From Selenomonadaceae bacterium (GTDB lineage: Bacteria; Bacillota; Negativicutes; Selenomonadales; Selenomonadaceae): DNA of 64,000 bases. The stretch lies in NCBI GenBank assembly GCA_017535925.1, contig JAFXTD010000011.1:1-64000 (forward strand), given 5' to 3'. The notes under the pieces are model-generated. The model had not been told where the DNA came from. It made no database searches and saw nothing but the letters and a program-made list of their open reading frames with translations. Positions 49,691-58,517 of the stretch are shown here, piece after piece. Made by a program: the position numbers and the translations under genes. Position 1 is the stretch's first letter. Each line of letters begins with the position of its first letter.

Positions 49691-51199
49691 TTATTTTGCG
49701 GCGAAGTCGAGGACGCGTTGAGCCATTTCGTCTTTGTTGCAAACGTCGTTGTGCAAAATTTGTGCGGAAGATAAAACTGCGAGGTTCTTCGGCATTTTGA
49801 AATTCGTTGCTCTGTTGAGGAGATTGAGTTGCGCGAGGTCGTCGACGCCTTCAACAGGTTTTTCCAAAGCTTCCAAAACCGCGCCTGTGAATTTGTACGG
49901 GCTGGCAGTCGAGGCACTCAAGACGGGCGTCAAGTCTTTTGTCCTGCCGCGATATTTGCTTAGGGCTGCGATTGAAACCGCGCTGTGCGTGTCGAGCAGA
50001 TACTTGAAGGAAGCGTAAACGCGCTTGATAAAAAGTTTTGTCTCATCTTCGGTGACGTATTCGGCGTGGAAAATTTTGTCGAGGCGCGCCTTCAAAGCCT
50101 TGTCGATTTGATACTTGCCCTTCGTATTCAATTCGGTCATATAGCGGCTAACCTGCTTGAAGTCGCCGCCGCTTTCATGATAAAGCAAACGTTCGAGGTT
50201 GCTTGAAATTAAAATGTCCATCGAAGGAGTAATCGTCTTGAAAAATTCTCTGTTGCGATTGTAGACGCCCGTCGCGAAAAATTCCGTGAGGACGTTGTTC
50301 ATGTTCGAGGCGCAGATTAATTTTTTGACGGGCAAGCCCATTCTCAAAGCGTAGTAAGCGGCGAGGATGTTCCCGAAATTTCCGGTGGGCACGCTGATAT
50401 TTATCTTGTCGCCGAGTTTGATTTGATTCGTCTTGATGAGTTCGCGATAGCCGGCGAAGTAATAGGCGATTTGCGGGACGAGCCGCCCCCAATTAATCGA
50501 GTTGGCTGAACTTAATTTGACGCCGAGCTTGTCGAGTTCCTTGCGGATTTTTTTATCGCCGAAGATTTTTTTAACGCCGGTTTGCGCGTCGTCGAAATTT
50601 CCTCTGACCGCCGTGACGTTGACGTTTGAGCCGGCTTGCGTGACCATTTGCAACTTTTGAATTTGACTGACGCCGCCTTCGGGATAGAAGACCATGATTT
50701 TAGTTTGAGGCACGTCCGCAAAACCCGCCAAAGCCGCCTTGCCCGTGTCGCCCGAAGTCGCAACCAAAATCAAAATCGTTTTTGTCTCGCCGACTTTCTT
50801 CAAAGCCATGCGCATGAGGTGCGGCAACATTTGAAGTGCAATATCTTTGAAAGCGGAAGTGGGGCCGTGCCAAAGTTCCATGTTGCCGACGGGTGCCACG
50901 GGATTTTTCGGGTCTTGAATCAAAACGGCAACGGGAACTCTTGCAGAAACGTCAAACCAATTATAGGCAAGTTCCGTGCATTCGCCGAGTTCGTCTTCGG
51001 TGTAGTCCGTCAAATATTTTCCCAAGAGCCAAGCGGAAAGTTGTTCGTAGGTTTTGTCTTTGAGGGAATCAATTTCCTCAAGCGTGACCTTCGGGATTTT
51101 TTCGGGAACGAAAAGTCCGCCGTCCGTTGCCAAGCCTTGAAGAATTGCCTCTGCCGAAGTTATCGGCTTAATTTTTGAGCGTGTGCTGATATATTTCAA
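49691..51199 (-). CDS. thrC: Threonine synthase
   Basis: 502 residues, the long (fungal/E. coli-like) form. The PLP lysine is in GPTSAFKDIALQ. Phosphate-binding and active-site blocks are ATSGDTGKAAL, VPTGNFGN and SSANSINWGR. It converts O-phosphohomoserine to threonine. The start is TTG at 51199 after AAAGGAG. MITE-5 lies about 40 bases upstream of the start, so the native promoter may have been displaced. Confidence 0.94.
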   Translation of the reverse strand: MKYISTRSKIKPITSAEAILQGLATDGGLFVPEKIPKVTLEEIDSLKDKTYEQLSAWLLGKYLTDYTEDELGECTELAYNWFDVSARVPVAVLIQDPKNPVAPVGNMELWHGPTSAFKDIALQMLPHLMRMALKKVGETKTILILVATSGDTGKAALAGFADVPQTKIMVFYPEGGVSQIQKLQMVTQAGSNVNVTAVRGNFDDAQTGVKKIFGDKKIRKELDKLGVKLSSANSINWGRLVPQIAYYFAGYRELIKTNQIKLGDKINISVPTGNFGNILAAYYALRMGLPVKKLICASNMNNVLTEFFATGVYNRNREFFKTITPSMDILISSNLERLLYHESGGDFKQVSRYMTELNTKGKYQIDKALKARLDKIFHAEYVTEDETKLFIKRVYASFKYLLDTHSAVSIAALSKYRGRTKDLTPVLSASTASPYKFTGAVLEALEKPVEGVDDLAQLNLLNRATNFKMPKNLAVLSSAQILHNDVCNKDEMAQRVLDFAAK

Positions 51200-51240
51200 A
51201 TTTAAAATCTCCTTTCTTTGAAGCTTTAAAGATTTTAATA

Positions 51241-51459
51241 TAGTGTGTTGAAAAATTCGAAACGCAGCGGGAAGCTTAAACCCGGCCGTCACGGATGACG
51301 GCCGCCGGCGATATGAACAGGATGTTCATCCGCCGGTTAAAGCACCTTTCTTTTTGCTACTTTTTCTTTGGTGCCGGCAAAGAAAAAGTAGCAGAAAAAA
51401 TTTAAAGTTATTGAAACGCTTAATCGGAGCTGCCGGTTTAATTTACCAACACACTCTAA
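51241..51459. mobile_element. MITE-5 (about 219 bp), hybrid ends
   Basis: The left end TAGTGTGTTGAAAAATTC matches the decayed IS at 26158. The right end AATTTACCAACACACTC matches the window-left IS. Internal hairpins CGGCCGTCACGGATGACGGCCG and CTACTTTTTCTTT/AAAGAAAAAGTAG are shared with MITE-2. It separates thrC from the P-type ATPase relic. Confidence 0.75.
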
Positions 51460-51469
51460 CAGCTAACCG

Positions 51470-52654
51470 TTAACTTGTGCGCAATGAGTTCACCAAAATT
51501 ATCACGCTGAAGATTATCACGCCGGCAAGCGATGCCAAAGGATGCCACGGTATCGGCGAATTTTCCAGCGCGGTCATAATCGCGGGCGGCACCAAAATTA
51601 TCCAAGACATAAGCGCGATTAATCTGTTGGTTTTCAAAGTCTTTGCAATCTTCGCCGCCGTTTCCCTAAGCGACAAAAAACTTTCGAGCGTCGGAATTTC
51701 AAAATCGATTTTATTTTCGTTCGAGGGAGTGAGCGAGCCGCCTTCCAACAAAAACGATACGTCGGCATTTTTGAGCGCGGGCAAGTCGTTTAAGTCGTTG
51801 CCGATAACCGCGACGATTTTTCCTTTGGCACGGAGGATTTGAACTTCGCGAGCTTTGCCTTCGGGCGTCAAGTCGGTGCGGACATTATCGGGTTCAAAAT
51901 TTTTCATGAACCAACGCGTCATTTTTTTCGGCTGCGCGGTGAGCAAAAGCGTTTCAATTCCGTTGCGTTTGAGGTCACCCAAAAATTTCATTGCCTCGTT
52001 GTTGAAATCGTCTTTAAGAGCAATGAGTCCGCGAGCCGCTCTGCCCGTTGCCACGACGAGAACCGTTTTGCCTTTGACGTGAAGTTGGTCAATTTTCGTG
52101 CGCAGGTTCGCGCTGATAGTCACGCCCAAACTTTCAAGCCAAGTGAAATTTCCGACACGAACAGCCGTTCCGCTGACCATAGCCTCGACGCCGCGACCGG
52201 GCAATTCTTTAAAATCAATCGAGGGCTGCAATCTCAATCGCCGTCGTTTTGCCGTGTCGTAAATCAATCGCCCCAAAACATTTTCGGCATCGGTCTCTGC
52301 TCCCGCCGCCATTGCCAACAAAGTCGGTTGATTCAAACCTTCGGGCACCAAGTCCGTTATGTAATATTCGCCGTTTGTCAAGACCCGATTATAAGGCAAG
52401 CCGATAACATTTATATCTTGCAAAAATTTTAACGCGTCGGGCTTGTTGAGTTTGACGCCGAGCTTTTCGATTTTTCTTCCCGTCAAAAAAAGTGCGAACG
52501 GCGACGCAAAAATTAAGCAAATCGGTGAGAGCGCAATGAAGATTGAAAGCCCCGTCATGAGTGCCGCTTCGAGCCCCCGCGTGAAATAGAGCCAAGCCGA
52601 CACCGCGCCGCTTATCAGCAAGTCGAGAATGAAGAGTGCAATTATCTGTTTCAT
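51470..52654 (-). CDS. P1B-type ATPase relic lacking catalytic Asp and actuator domain (pseudoenzyme)
   Basis: 394 residues that align to the second half of copper/heavy-metal ATPases, starting at the helix before the CPx motif. CPC is SPI (43-45). The phosphorylation site DKTGT is PYNRV (87-91), so no Asp is available. The hinge TGD is replaced by TAQP, and GDGxND is GNDLND. The heavy-metal-binding and actuator (TGE) domains are absent. The nucleotide-domain fold and three to four helices remain, and the frame is clean, so it is kept. A role as a regulatory or structural pseudoenzyme is possible. The start is just after the dehydrogenase stop. Confidence 0.75.
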   Translation of the reverse strand: MKQIIALFILDLLISGAVSAWLYFTRGLEAALMTGLSIFIALSPICLIFASPFALFLTGRKIEKLGVKLNKPDALKFLQDINVIGLPYNRVLTNGEYYITDLVPEGLNQPTLLAMAAGAETDAENVLGRLIYDTAKRRRLRLQPSIDFKELPGRGVEAMVSGTAVRVGNFTWLESLGVTISANLRTKIDQLHVKGKTVLVVATGRAARGLIALKDDFNNEAMKFLGDLKRNGIETLLLTAQPKKMTRWFMKNFEPDNVRTDLTPEGKAREVQILRAKGKIVAVIGNDLNDLPALKNADVSFLLEGGSLTPSNENKIDFEIPTLESFLSLRETAAKIAKTLKTNRLIALMSWIILVPPAIMTALENSPIPWHPLASLAGVIIFSVIILVNSLRTS

Positions 52655-52655
52655 A

Positions 52656-53621
52656 TCATTTATTGACGACATTGACGGGCTTGCCAGCGAGCCACGCCTT
52701 GAGATTTTCAACGGCGATATTCATGAGGCGGACGCGAGATTCTTTTGAAGCCCAAGAAATGTGCGGAGTGATAAAACAGTTCTTCGCGCCGAGCAGAGGA
52801 TTATCGCTTTTAATCGGTTCGCTTGAGACAACATCGACGCCCGCCGCAAAAACTTTTCCGCTGTCGAGGGCTTCACGCAAATCCTCTTCGACAACCAAAC
52901 CGCCGCGAGCATTGTTGATAATTATAACGCCGTCTTTCATTTTGGAAATATTTTCTTTGCAGATAATGCCCTGTGTCGACGGGAAGAGTGGGCAATGCAA
53001 AGCGATAACGTCCGAATTTTTAAAGAGTTCGTCGAGTGAGACAAAGGAGCAATCGCCGAGCTTGGTGCCGGCTTTGCGACTGGGAGCAAAGGCGATAACC
53101 TTCATGCCGAATGCCGCCGCGAGCCTGCCCGTCGTCTGTCCGATTTTTCCGTAGCCGATAATGCCAATCGTCTTGCCGGCAAGTTCAATCAGAGGATAAT
53201 CCCAAAAGCAGAAGTCGGGATTGCTTGCCCAATGCCCCTCATGAACGGCTTTTGAGTGGTGCGCGACGTGATTGCAAATTTCCAACAGCAAAGCCATTGC
53301 GAATTGCGCGGTTGCCTGTGTGCTGTAGTCGGGAATATTCGTCACGGGAATATTTTTTTCCTTAGCCGCCTCAACGTCGACAATGTTGTAACCGGTTGCA
53401 AGCACGCCGATATATTTCACGTTGCAGGTGTCGAGAATTTTTTTTGTCAGCGGCGTTTTATTGGTAAGGACAATTTCAGCGTCACCGATTCGCGAAATAA
53501 TTTTGGCGTCGTCGGTCAAGCTCGTGCGGTCGTAAATTTTGCATTCGCCCAAAGCCTTCAAGCCTTCCCAACTCAAATCGCCGGGATTGAGGGTGTAGCC
53601 GTCCAACACAACTGTTTTCAT
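52656..53621 (-). CDS. D-isomer-specific 2-hydroxyacid dehydrogenase
   Basis: 321 residues. The NAD-binding motif is IGIIGYGKIGQTTG. Catalytic Arg, Glu and His are in NNARGGLV, the region around VDVVSSEP, and ITPHISWAS. It is most like glycerate/hydroxypyruvate reductases but may reduce another 2-keto acid. GGAGG precedes the start. The stop overlaps the region of the ATPase relic start, so the two are co-transcribed. Confidence 0.9.
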   Translation of the reverse strand: MKTVVLDGYTLNPGDLSWEGLKALGECKIYDRTSLTDDAKIISRIGDAEIVLTNKTPLTKKILDTCNVKYIGVLATGYNIVDVEAAKEKNIPVTNIPDYSTQATAQFAMALLLEICNHVAHHSKAVHEGHWASNPDFCFWDYPLIELAGKTIGIIGYGKIGQTTGRLAAAFGMKVIAFAPSRKAGTKLGDCSFVSLDELFKNSDVIALHCPLFPSTQGIICKENISKMKDGVIIINNARGGLVVEEDLREALDSGKVFAAGVDVVSSEPIKSDNPLLGAKNCFITPHISWASKESRVRLMNIAVENLKAWLAGKPVNVVNK

Positions 53622-53669
53622 TCCGTAAAACCTCCTTCAATTAATTTATACACTGCTTGCCAAAGTTAT

Positions 53670-55106
53670 TCAATAGAAAGCGAAAAAATTTGCCGCCAAC
53701 ATCATGACGCCGCTGAAGACACCCGCCGCGAGCGCGATTAAATTTTTGTGGCGCATGGTCGGCAAGAATGACAGCGCGCCGAAAATCATCAAAGCAATTG
53801 GAATAAAATATCTGCCTTGCACGCCTTTGACATAATCTGCGCCGACGGGCGTCCACTTGAGATAATGAACAAAGAAAAATGCAAATGCAGAGATACCCGC
53901 CGCAAAGATTAAAATTCCTCGTTCGCCGAGCTTGAGGCTTAAGCCGTTCGACAGCGCAAAAAAAATCAGTATCATCCCATACGCGGCGTAAAACATCAGC
54001 GGCATATAAAATTCTCCGTTCGCGCCCCAAACGCCGACAAAGAAGAACCAGTAATAAAATTTGGCAATGTCGAGCGAATGAATCATTGCGTAAAAAAATT
54101 CCGTCGGGTGTTCGAGGATAAAAATTTTCTGCGCGGCAACGTCAACATTTTTCACGCCGAGATATTGTTCAATCGTTGCGAGTTCGACGCCCGTCATGCC
54201 GACCGCCAATTCCGTCCAAGCAAGCGACGTGAACAAATTCAAAAACAAAATCATCATGCCGAGCGACAAAAATTTTTTCAATGAACCGATTCGTTCGCGA
54301 GGGATAAAAAAATACAACAGGAGGATTGTCCCGTAAACAGACTTCGAACACGCAAGCATTATCGCCAAAATCATCAGCCCGAAAATTTCTTTGCGTGAAA
54401 ATTTTTCCGTCGAATTCCTCAACGACAAGAGCCAAGCCGTTCCAAAGAGACACACGCCGAAAGTCACCGCGTCCGCCGAAGTCGACGCCGCCTCGATTAA
54501 AAACATCGGCAACATTGCCAAAACAAAAATCAGTTGCCGGGCTTCGGGCAAAAATTTCATTGACCAGTAAACGCACGCCGCCACGAAGATTAATCCGCTC
54601 AAACCCATGAGATAAAAAATTATTCCCGCGTTCAAATTTAAAATTCGTCCGAGGAACGCGCCCGCCGCTTGAGGAAAATAAGTAAGCGGAGGATAAACGC
54701 CCGTGTTCGGTATCAAACCTTCCTCGCGTTCGTCGAGGTTGAGCGGCGCAGACAAAAATTTTTTCAACTCGTCGAATGAAAATTTTACTTTCGTCGAGTC
54801 GTCTTCAATGTTGAAAATAAATTTTTCGGGCACCAATGACGAGGGCACGCTTGCCGAATACATTTTTTCCGTTGCGGCTTCGGGCGAACGATTTTCCCAA
54901 CCGAAATTTTTTTCGCCGTCGTAAATTTTCAGCGGGCTTAAAAAAATTCCCTCCGATATTTGCCAAGCGCGGGCGAAGTGAACCGGCTCATCCATTAATC
55001 GATACGGCGGGCGCATGAACAAAATCAACAAGCCGAAGAATAAAAATATCGCGATAAAAATTTTTTCCGCGCCGAAATTTTCCAACCATTGTTCAAGTTG
55101 ATTCAT
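53670..55106 (-). CDS. DUF2142 multi-helix membrane protein
   Basis: 478 residues with about ten to twelve membrane helices. The opening IFLFFGLLILFMRPPYRLMDEPVHFARAW and PNTGVYPPLTYFPQAAG are typical of DUF2142, which resembles polyprenyl-phosphate glycosyltransferases of the GT-C type. The DEP-H-F-x-R near residue 38 is the presumed active loop. The start is ATG at 55106, overlapping the CobT-fusion stop. The role is probably surface-glycan modification. Confidence 0.8.
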   Translation of the reverse strand: MNQLEQWLENFGAEKIFIAIFLFFGLLILFMRPPYRLMDEPVHFARAWQISEGIFLSPLKIYDGEKNFGWENRSPEAATEKMYSASVPSSLVPEKFIFNIEDDSTKVKFSFDELKKFLSAPLNLDEREEGLIPNTGVYPPLTYFPQAAGAFLGRILNLNAGIIFYLMGLSGLIFVAACVYWSMKFLPEARQLIFVLAMLPMFLIEAASTSADAVTFGVCLFGTAWLLSLRNSTEKFSRKEIFGLMILAIMLACSKSVYGTILLLYFFIPRERIGSLKKFLSLGMMILFLNLFTSLAWTELAVGMTGVELATIEQYLGVKNVDVAAQKIFILEHPTEFFYAMIHSLDIAKFYYWFFFVGVWGANGEFYMPLMFYAAYGMILIFFALSNGLSLKLGERGILIFAAGISAFAFFFVHYLKWTPVGADYVKGVQGRYFIPIALMIFGALSFLPTMRHKNLIALAAGVFSGVMMLAANFFAFY

Positions 55107-57136
55107 TTCAATGCCTTTGCAACACCCGTATCTTCGAAAGTTTTCATGTCGTTTAGGGCAGTCAAAGCCGCCTCGACAATTTCGACGCCTATGCAAGCCG
55201 CCTCGCCGTCAAAGCCGTTGGGAGTGCCGTCGTTGTTTTTGTAAGCAATCAACTCTGCGGCGTGCAAAATGAACGGGCGAATTTCGGGACAAATTTTTTC
55301 GAGGTAGCGTGCGATAATGTCAATCGCGCCGGTGTCGACGACAATCAAAGTTGAATTGTGAGCCGCCGCGACGAGTGCACCGATAAGCGCGCCGGTCATG
55401 CATTGAAAATTTTTCGGGACGTGTTGCAAAAATTCTTCGGGCGGATATTTCAATTCGCCGTCTTCTGTCAAGAGCGTGTTTGCAAATTCGTCGGCGAGCC
55501 TGTCAATCAGAAGATGGCTTAAATCCGTCAAGGCGATAATCGGCGTGTCGAAGGTTATCTCTTCGGCAATGTTGCGCCCGAAATTGAAAGCGACGTTGAG
55601 ATTTTCTTCGGGATTGACGACGCCCAAAAAAATTTTCATGCCGAAAGTCCGAGTTGTTGCGCTGAAGTCCATAGACAAATCGCGGCGAGCATTTTTATCT
55701 TTCGGGTCGTAGTTTTCGGGGTCGATAATCGACGGGCAGTTTTCAAAATTCGTAAAGGCAAGCGCGGCGTGTCGAAGTTTATTCGTGGGACAATCCTCGT
55801 TTGCAATGCCCGCAACTTGAACGGCGATTTCCTCCAAGTAGCCCAAACTTCTCTTCGGCTTGGTCAGGCTGTCCAAAAGTTCGCGGCAATTATTCATCGG
55901 GCGGTCGTGAAGCTTTGGCATTGTCTGCAAATAAAAATTAAAAGTCCTGTCGGTCGCGGCAATAAGTCCCTCCTCGTCTTCGCCCATGACGCGAATATTT
56001 ATCGGATAAGTGCGCGGGATATTCAAAGTCTGTGTGCTGAACGGAACCTCGACACTTTCCATGCGGTGTTCGCTGACGTGAAAATCAATCGGCACTTCCT
56101 CAATCTGAATTTCATCGCCGAAAAATTCTTGAACGTCTTCAATCGTGTCCAAGCCTTCAACGCCGTCAATTCCAAGTTGCCGCTTGAAAGCCTCAAGGGC
56201 GGTGTCCTCCTCGATAAGTTCACCGTCATAATCGGCGTCGGGTCCGCAGACGAAAATGTAAACCAGATTGTCCAGAACTCTTGCGGCGATTGACGAGCCG
56301 ATAGCCTCACCGAGTGCAAGGTCAAGATTTAACATGGGCATGAGGTCGAGGTGCTTGAGAATTTTTTTATGCCCGATTTCACGACCGACTTGCGAGGCGA
56401 TAAGACATTCCACCGAGTGAGGCAAAATTTCTTCGGCGACGAGCGCGGCAACTGCAGTGTTAAATCCGTCGAGCATGACGACGCAACGATGATGATAAGC
56501 GGCGATAATCACGCCCGCCATTGCTCCGAATTCGTAGCCGCCGACCTTCGTCAAGACGTCGAGCAAGCTGTTGCGATTGGGCTTGTTGACTTCGAGAGCG
56601 CGTCGAACGATTTCAATCTTGTGCAAAAATTTTTCGTCGTCGATATTCGAACCGCGCCCCGTGACTTCTTCGGGCGACAAGTTCAAATAAGCGGCAGTCA
56701 TTGCGGCGGCGACGGTCGTGTTGCCGATACCCATTTCGCCGATAAGAAAACAGTTGCAGCCGGCGGCGATTGCCTCTTCCGCGAGCTTCTTGCCGATTCG
56801 AATGGATTGCATTGCGTCTTCAAAAGTCATTGCGGCTTCTTCGGCGATATTCTTTGTGCCGCGAGAAATTTTTCTGTCGACGAGCCCGGGCAAGTCCGAA
56901 ATATTTGCGTCGACCCCGACATCAACGACATAGAGTTCGGAATAGGCGAACTTGGCAAAGGCGTTGGCGGCGGCTCCTTCCTCGACGAGATAATTTTTAA
57001 TCATGCCGGCAGTCGTGGCTTGCGGGTAGGCACTGACATTTTCTTTTGCGACTCCGTGGTCTGCGCAGAATATGAACGTGCACTTTTGAGACTTGCCGAC
57101 GGAGCGATAAAGTTCTGCTGTGTGAGTAAAAGTCAT
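55103..57136 (-). CDS. Fused double CobT-type phosphoribosyltransferase (ArsAB-like)
   Basis: 677 residues. Residues 1-300 are a CobT domain lacking its first 45 or so residues: FIFCADHGVAKENVSAYPQ, GEMGIGNTT (133-141) and a late GEAIGSS with Glu277. A linker of about 100 acidic residues follows. Residues 405-677 are a second CobT domain with a complete N-terminus (LLDSLTKPKRSLGYLEEIA) but altered active-site blocks (FNFGRNIAEE, DGEAACIGVE). CobT activates the lower base of cobamides. Sporomusa and Veillonella use two separate CobT homologues, ArsA and ArsB, to attach phenol or p-cresol. This protein joins two such halves. Its neighbour cobK supports a corrinoid role. Confidence 0.75.
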   Translation of the reverse strand: MTFTHTAELYRSVGKSQKCTFIFCADHGVAKENVSAYPQATTAGMIKNYLVEEGAAANAFAKFAYSELYVVDVGVDANISDLPGLVDRKISRGTKNIAEEAAMTFEDAMQSIRIGKKLAEEAIAAGCNCFLIGEMGIGNTTVAAAMTAAYLNLSPEEVTGRGSNIDDEKFLHKIEIVRRALEVNKPNRNSLLDVLTKVGGYEFGAMAGVIIAAYHHRCVVMLDGFNTAVAALVAEEILPHSVECLIASQVGREIGHKKILKHLDLMPMLNLDLALGEAIGSSIAARVLDNLVYIFVCGPDADYDGELIEEDTALEAFKRQLGIDGVEGLDTIEDVQEFFGDEIQIEEVPIDFHVSEHRMESVEVPFSTQTLNIPRTYPINIRVMGEDEEGLIAATDRTFNFYLQTMPKLHDRPMNNCRELLDSLTKPKRSLGYLEEIAVQVAGIANEDCPTNKLRHAALAFTNFENCPSIIDPENYDPKDKNARRDLSMDFSATTRTFGMKIFLGVVNPEENLNVAFNFGRNIAEEITFDTPIIALTDLSHLLIDRLADEFANTLLTEDGELKYPPEEFLQHVPKNFQCMTGALIGALVAAAHNSTLIVVDTGAIDIIARYLEKICPEIRPFILHAAELIAYKNNDGTPNGFDGEAACIGVEIVEAALTALNDMKTFEDTGVAKALK

Positions 57137-57163
57137 TTAGTTTCCTTCCTCAAAAATTTTTTT

Positions 57164-57247
57164 GTAGGAACTGGGAACAAGGAACTAAGAACTAGTTTAC
57201 TAATCCCTACCAGTTCCTAGTTCCTACTTCCTAATTCCTAATTTCCT
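57164..57247. repeat. AGGAACTAGGAACT-type repeats with inverted copies
   Basis: AGGAACTGGGAACAAGGAACT is mirrored by AGTTCCTAGTTCCTACTTCC. The right part encodes the last residues (LGIRK) of the SpeD-like protein. The block separates the SpeD-like gene and the CobT fusion. Confidence 0.75.
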
Positions 57248-57664
57248 TACGACCTTCGCGCCCGCATTTTTCACACGTCGAAGAGGCGCGACGCGAACTT
57301 TTATCTTGGGTTTTATTTCGCGTTCAAGTCCGAAGTCTCCGCGCTTGAGGAACGTTGATTTAATTTTATCGGGGCGGAAGAATTTGCGGATGGCTTTGGC
57401 AAGTTCTTCGGGCTCTTCGGATTCGGTGCAAGTGAAAATGTCGACCGCAACATAACGCAGCTCCTTGTAGACGTGCAAGGCGATATGTCCTTCCGCGAAA
57501 GCAGCGATTATCGAACAATGCCCCTCGTCGATAAAGTCGGAGGTGAGGCGCGGCTCTTTTTCGACAACGCTTTTCAAGGTGTCTTTTATCTCGTCGACAC
57601 TGCTCAAGCGGTTTGTGTCGCAGTTGTACAAGTCCAGAGTCAGTTGACGTGCTAAAATTTTCAT
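57224..57664 (-). CDS. SpeD-like protein without the pyruvoyl serine
   Basis: 146 residues. Residues 5-90 follow bacterial S-adenosylmethionine decarboxylase (RQLTLDLYNCDTNRL, HIALHVYKE, YVAVDIFTC). The processing site E-S-H is E58-G59-H60, so the pyruvoyl group cannot form. The catalytic His64 and Cys79 are kept at the correct spacing. A basic C-terminal extension follows (KPKIKVRVAPLRRVKN). It is therefore either a non-catalytic partner or an enzyme of another kind. The start is ATG at 57664 after AAAGGA. Confidence 0.75.
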   Translation of the reverse strand: MKILARQLTLDLYNCDTNRLSSVDEIKDTLKSVVEKEPRLTSDFIDEGHCSIIAAFAEGHIALHVYKELRYVAVDIFTCTESEEPEELAKAIRKFFRPDKIKSTFLKRGDFGLEREIKPKIKVRVAPLRRVKNAGAKVVRKLGIRK

Positions 57665-57755
57665 GGCATTCATCCTTTCCGCGCAAGATTATACTATAAA
57701 CGCAAAAAAAAATCGCCGCTTGAAAAATTTTTTCTGCAGGATTAAAATCGCAGGC

Positions 57756-58517
57756 ATGAATAAGAAAATTTTTTTAATCGCAGGAACCGAAGATGGTCGC
57801 AAGCTCGCCAAATTTTTATCGGAAAAAAATTTCGACGTGACGGCTTCGGTTGTCAGCGTTTACGGCAGAAAACTTTTGGAAAATTGCGCGGGTGTCAAAA
57901 TAAATGACAAGCCCCTCGAACGTGACGACTTGGAAAAAATTTTGCGCGAAGAAAATTTTTCCTTCCTCGTCGACGCAAGCCACCCTTACGCAAAAAATAT
58001 TTCGGCAAATGCCCTCGCCGCCGCCGAAGACGCAAAAATTTTTTATGTTCGCTATGAACGTGCGGAGGTTGCCTTTGACTACGAAAAAATTTTTCACGTC
58101 GAAAGTTACGAGGAGGCGGCTCTCAAGTCAGCGGAACTTGGAAAAAATATTTATCTCACGACGGGCAGCAGGAGTTTGAAAATTTTTGTCGACATGCTCA
58201 AAGATTGCAACTTGACCGCGAGGATTTTGCCGACCGCCGAAGTTTTGACTCAATGTGAGGCTCTGGGCTTGACGCCGAAACAAATCGTTGCCATGCAAGG
58301 TCCTTTCTCGACCGAATTAAATATCGAACTCTTCAAACACGCCGGCGCGGAAGTTATCGTCACGAAAAACAGCGGGCAAATCGGCGGCACCGATACGAAA
58401 TTGGAAGCGGCGAGGATTTTGAGCTTGCCCGTCGTCATGATTAATCGCCCGAAAATTTTTTATCCGAACCTTGCCGAAACTTTCGACGACGTGTTGAAAG
58501 CAATTAGGAATGCGTAA
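57756..58517 (+). CDS. cobK: Precorrin-6A / cobalt-precorrin-6A reductase
   Basis: 253 residues. IFLIAGTEDGRKLAKFL, the VDASHPYAKNISANA block, FYVRYERAE, LTTGSRSLKIF and MQGPFSTELNIELF are typical of CobK/CbiJ. It reduces the corrin ring precursor using NADPH. The last residues (IRNA) and the stop come from the repeat at 58503. The start ATG 57756 is chosen because the upstream extension has no homology. No cobalamin riboswitch is evident upstream. Confidence 0.88.
   Translation: MNKKIFLIAGTEDGRKLAKFLSEKNFDVTASVVSVYGRKLLENCAGVKINDKPLERDDLEKILREENFSFLVDASHPYAKNISANALAAAEDAKIFYVRYERAEVAFDYEKIFHVESYEEAALKSAELGKNIYLTTGSRSLKIFVDMLKDCNLTARILPTAEVLTQCEALGLTPKQIVAMQGPFSTELNIELFKHAGAEVIVTKNSGQIGGTDTKLEAARILSLPVVMINRPKIFYPNLAETFDDVLKAIRNA

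Noticed and set aside
51200..51470. T-box or attenuator controlling thrC
   Set aside because: No T-box motif was found; the structures belong to MITE-5.
57137..57755. Cobalamin riboswitch near the CobT fusion and cobK
   Set aside because: No B12-box-like sequence was seen; the gap contains short repeats and the SpeD-like gene.
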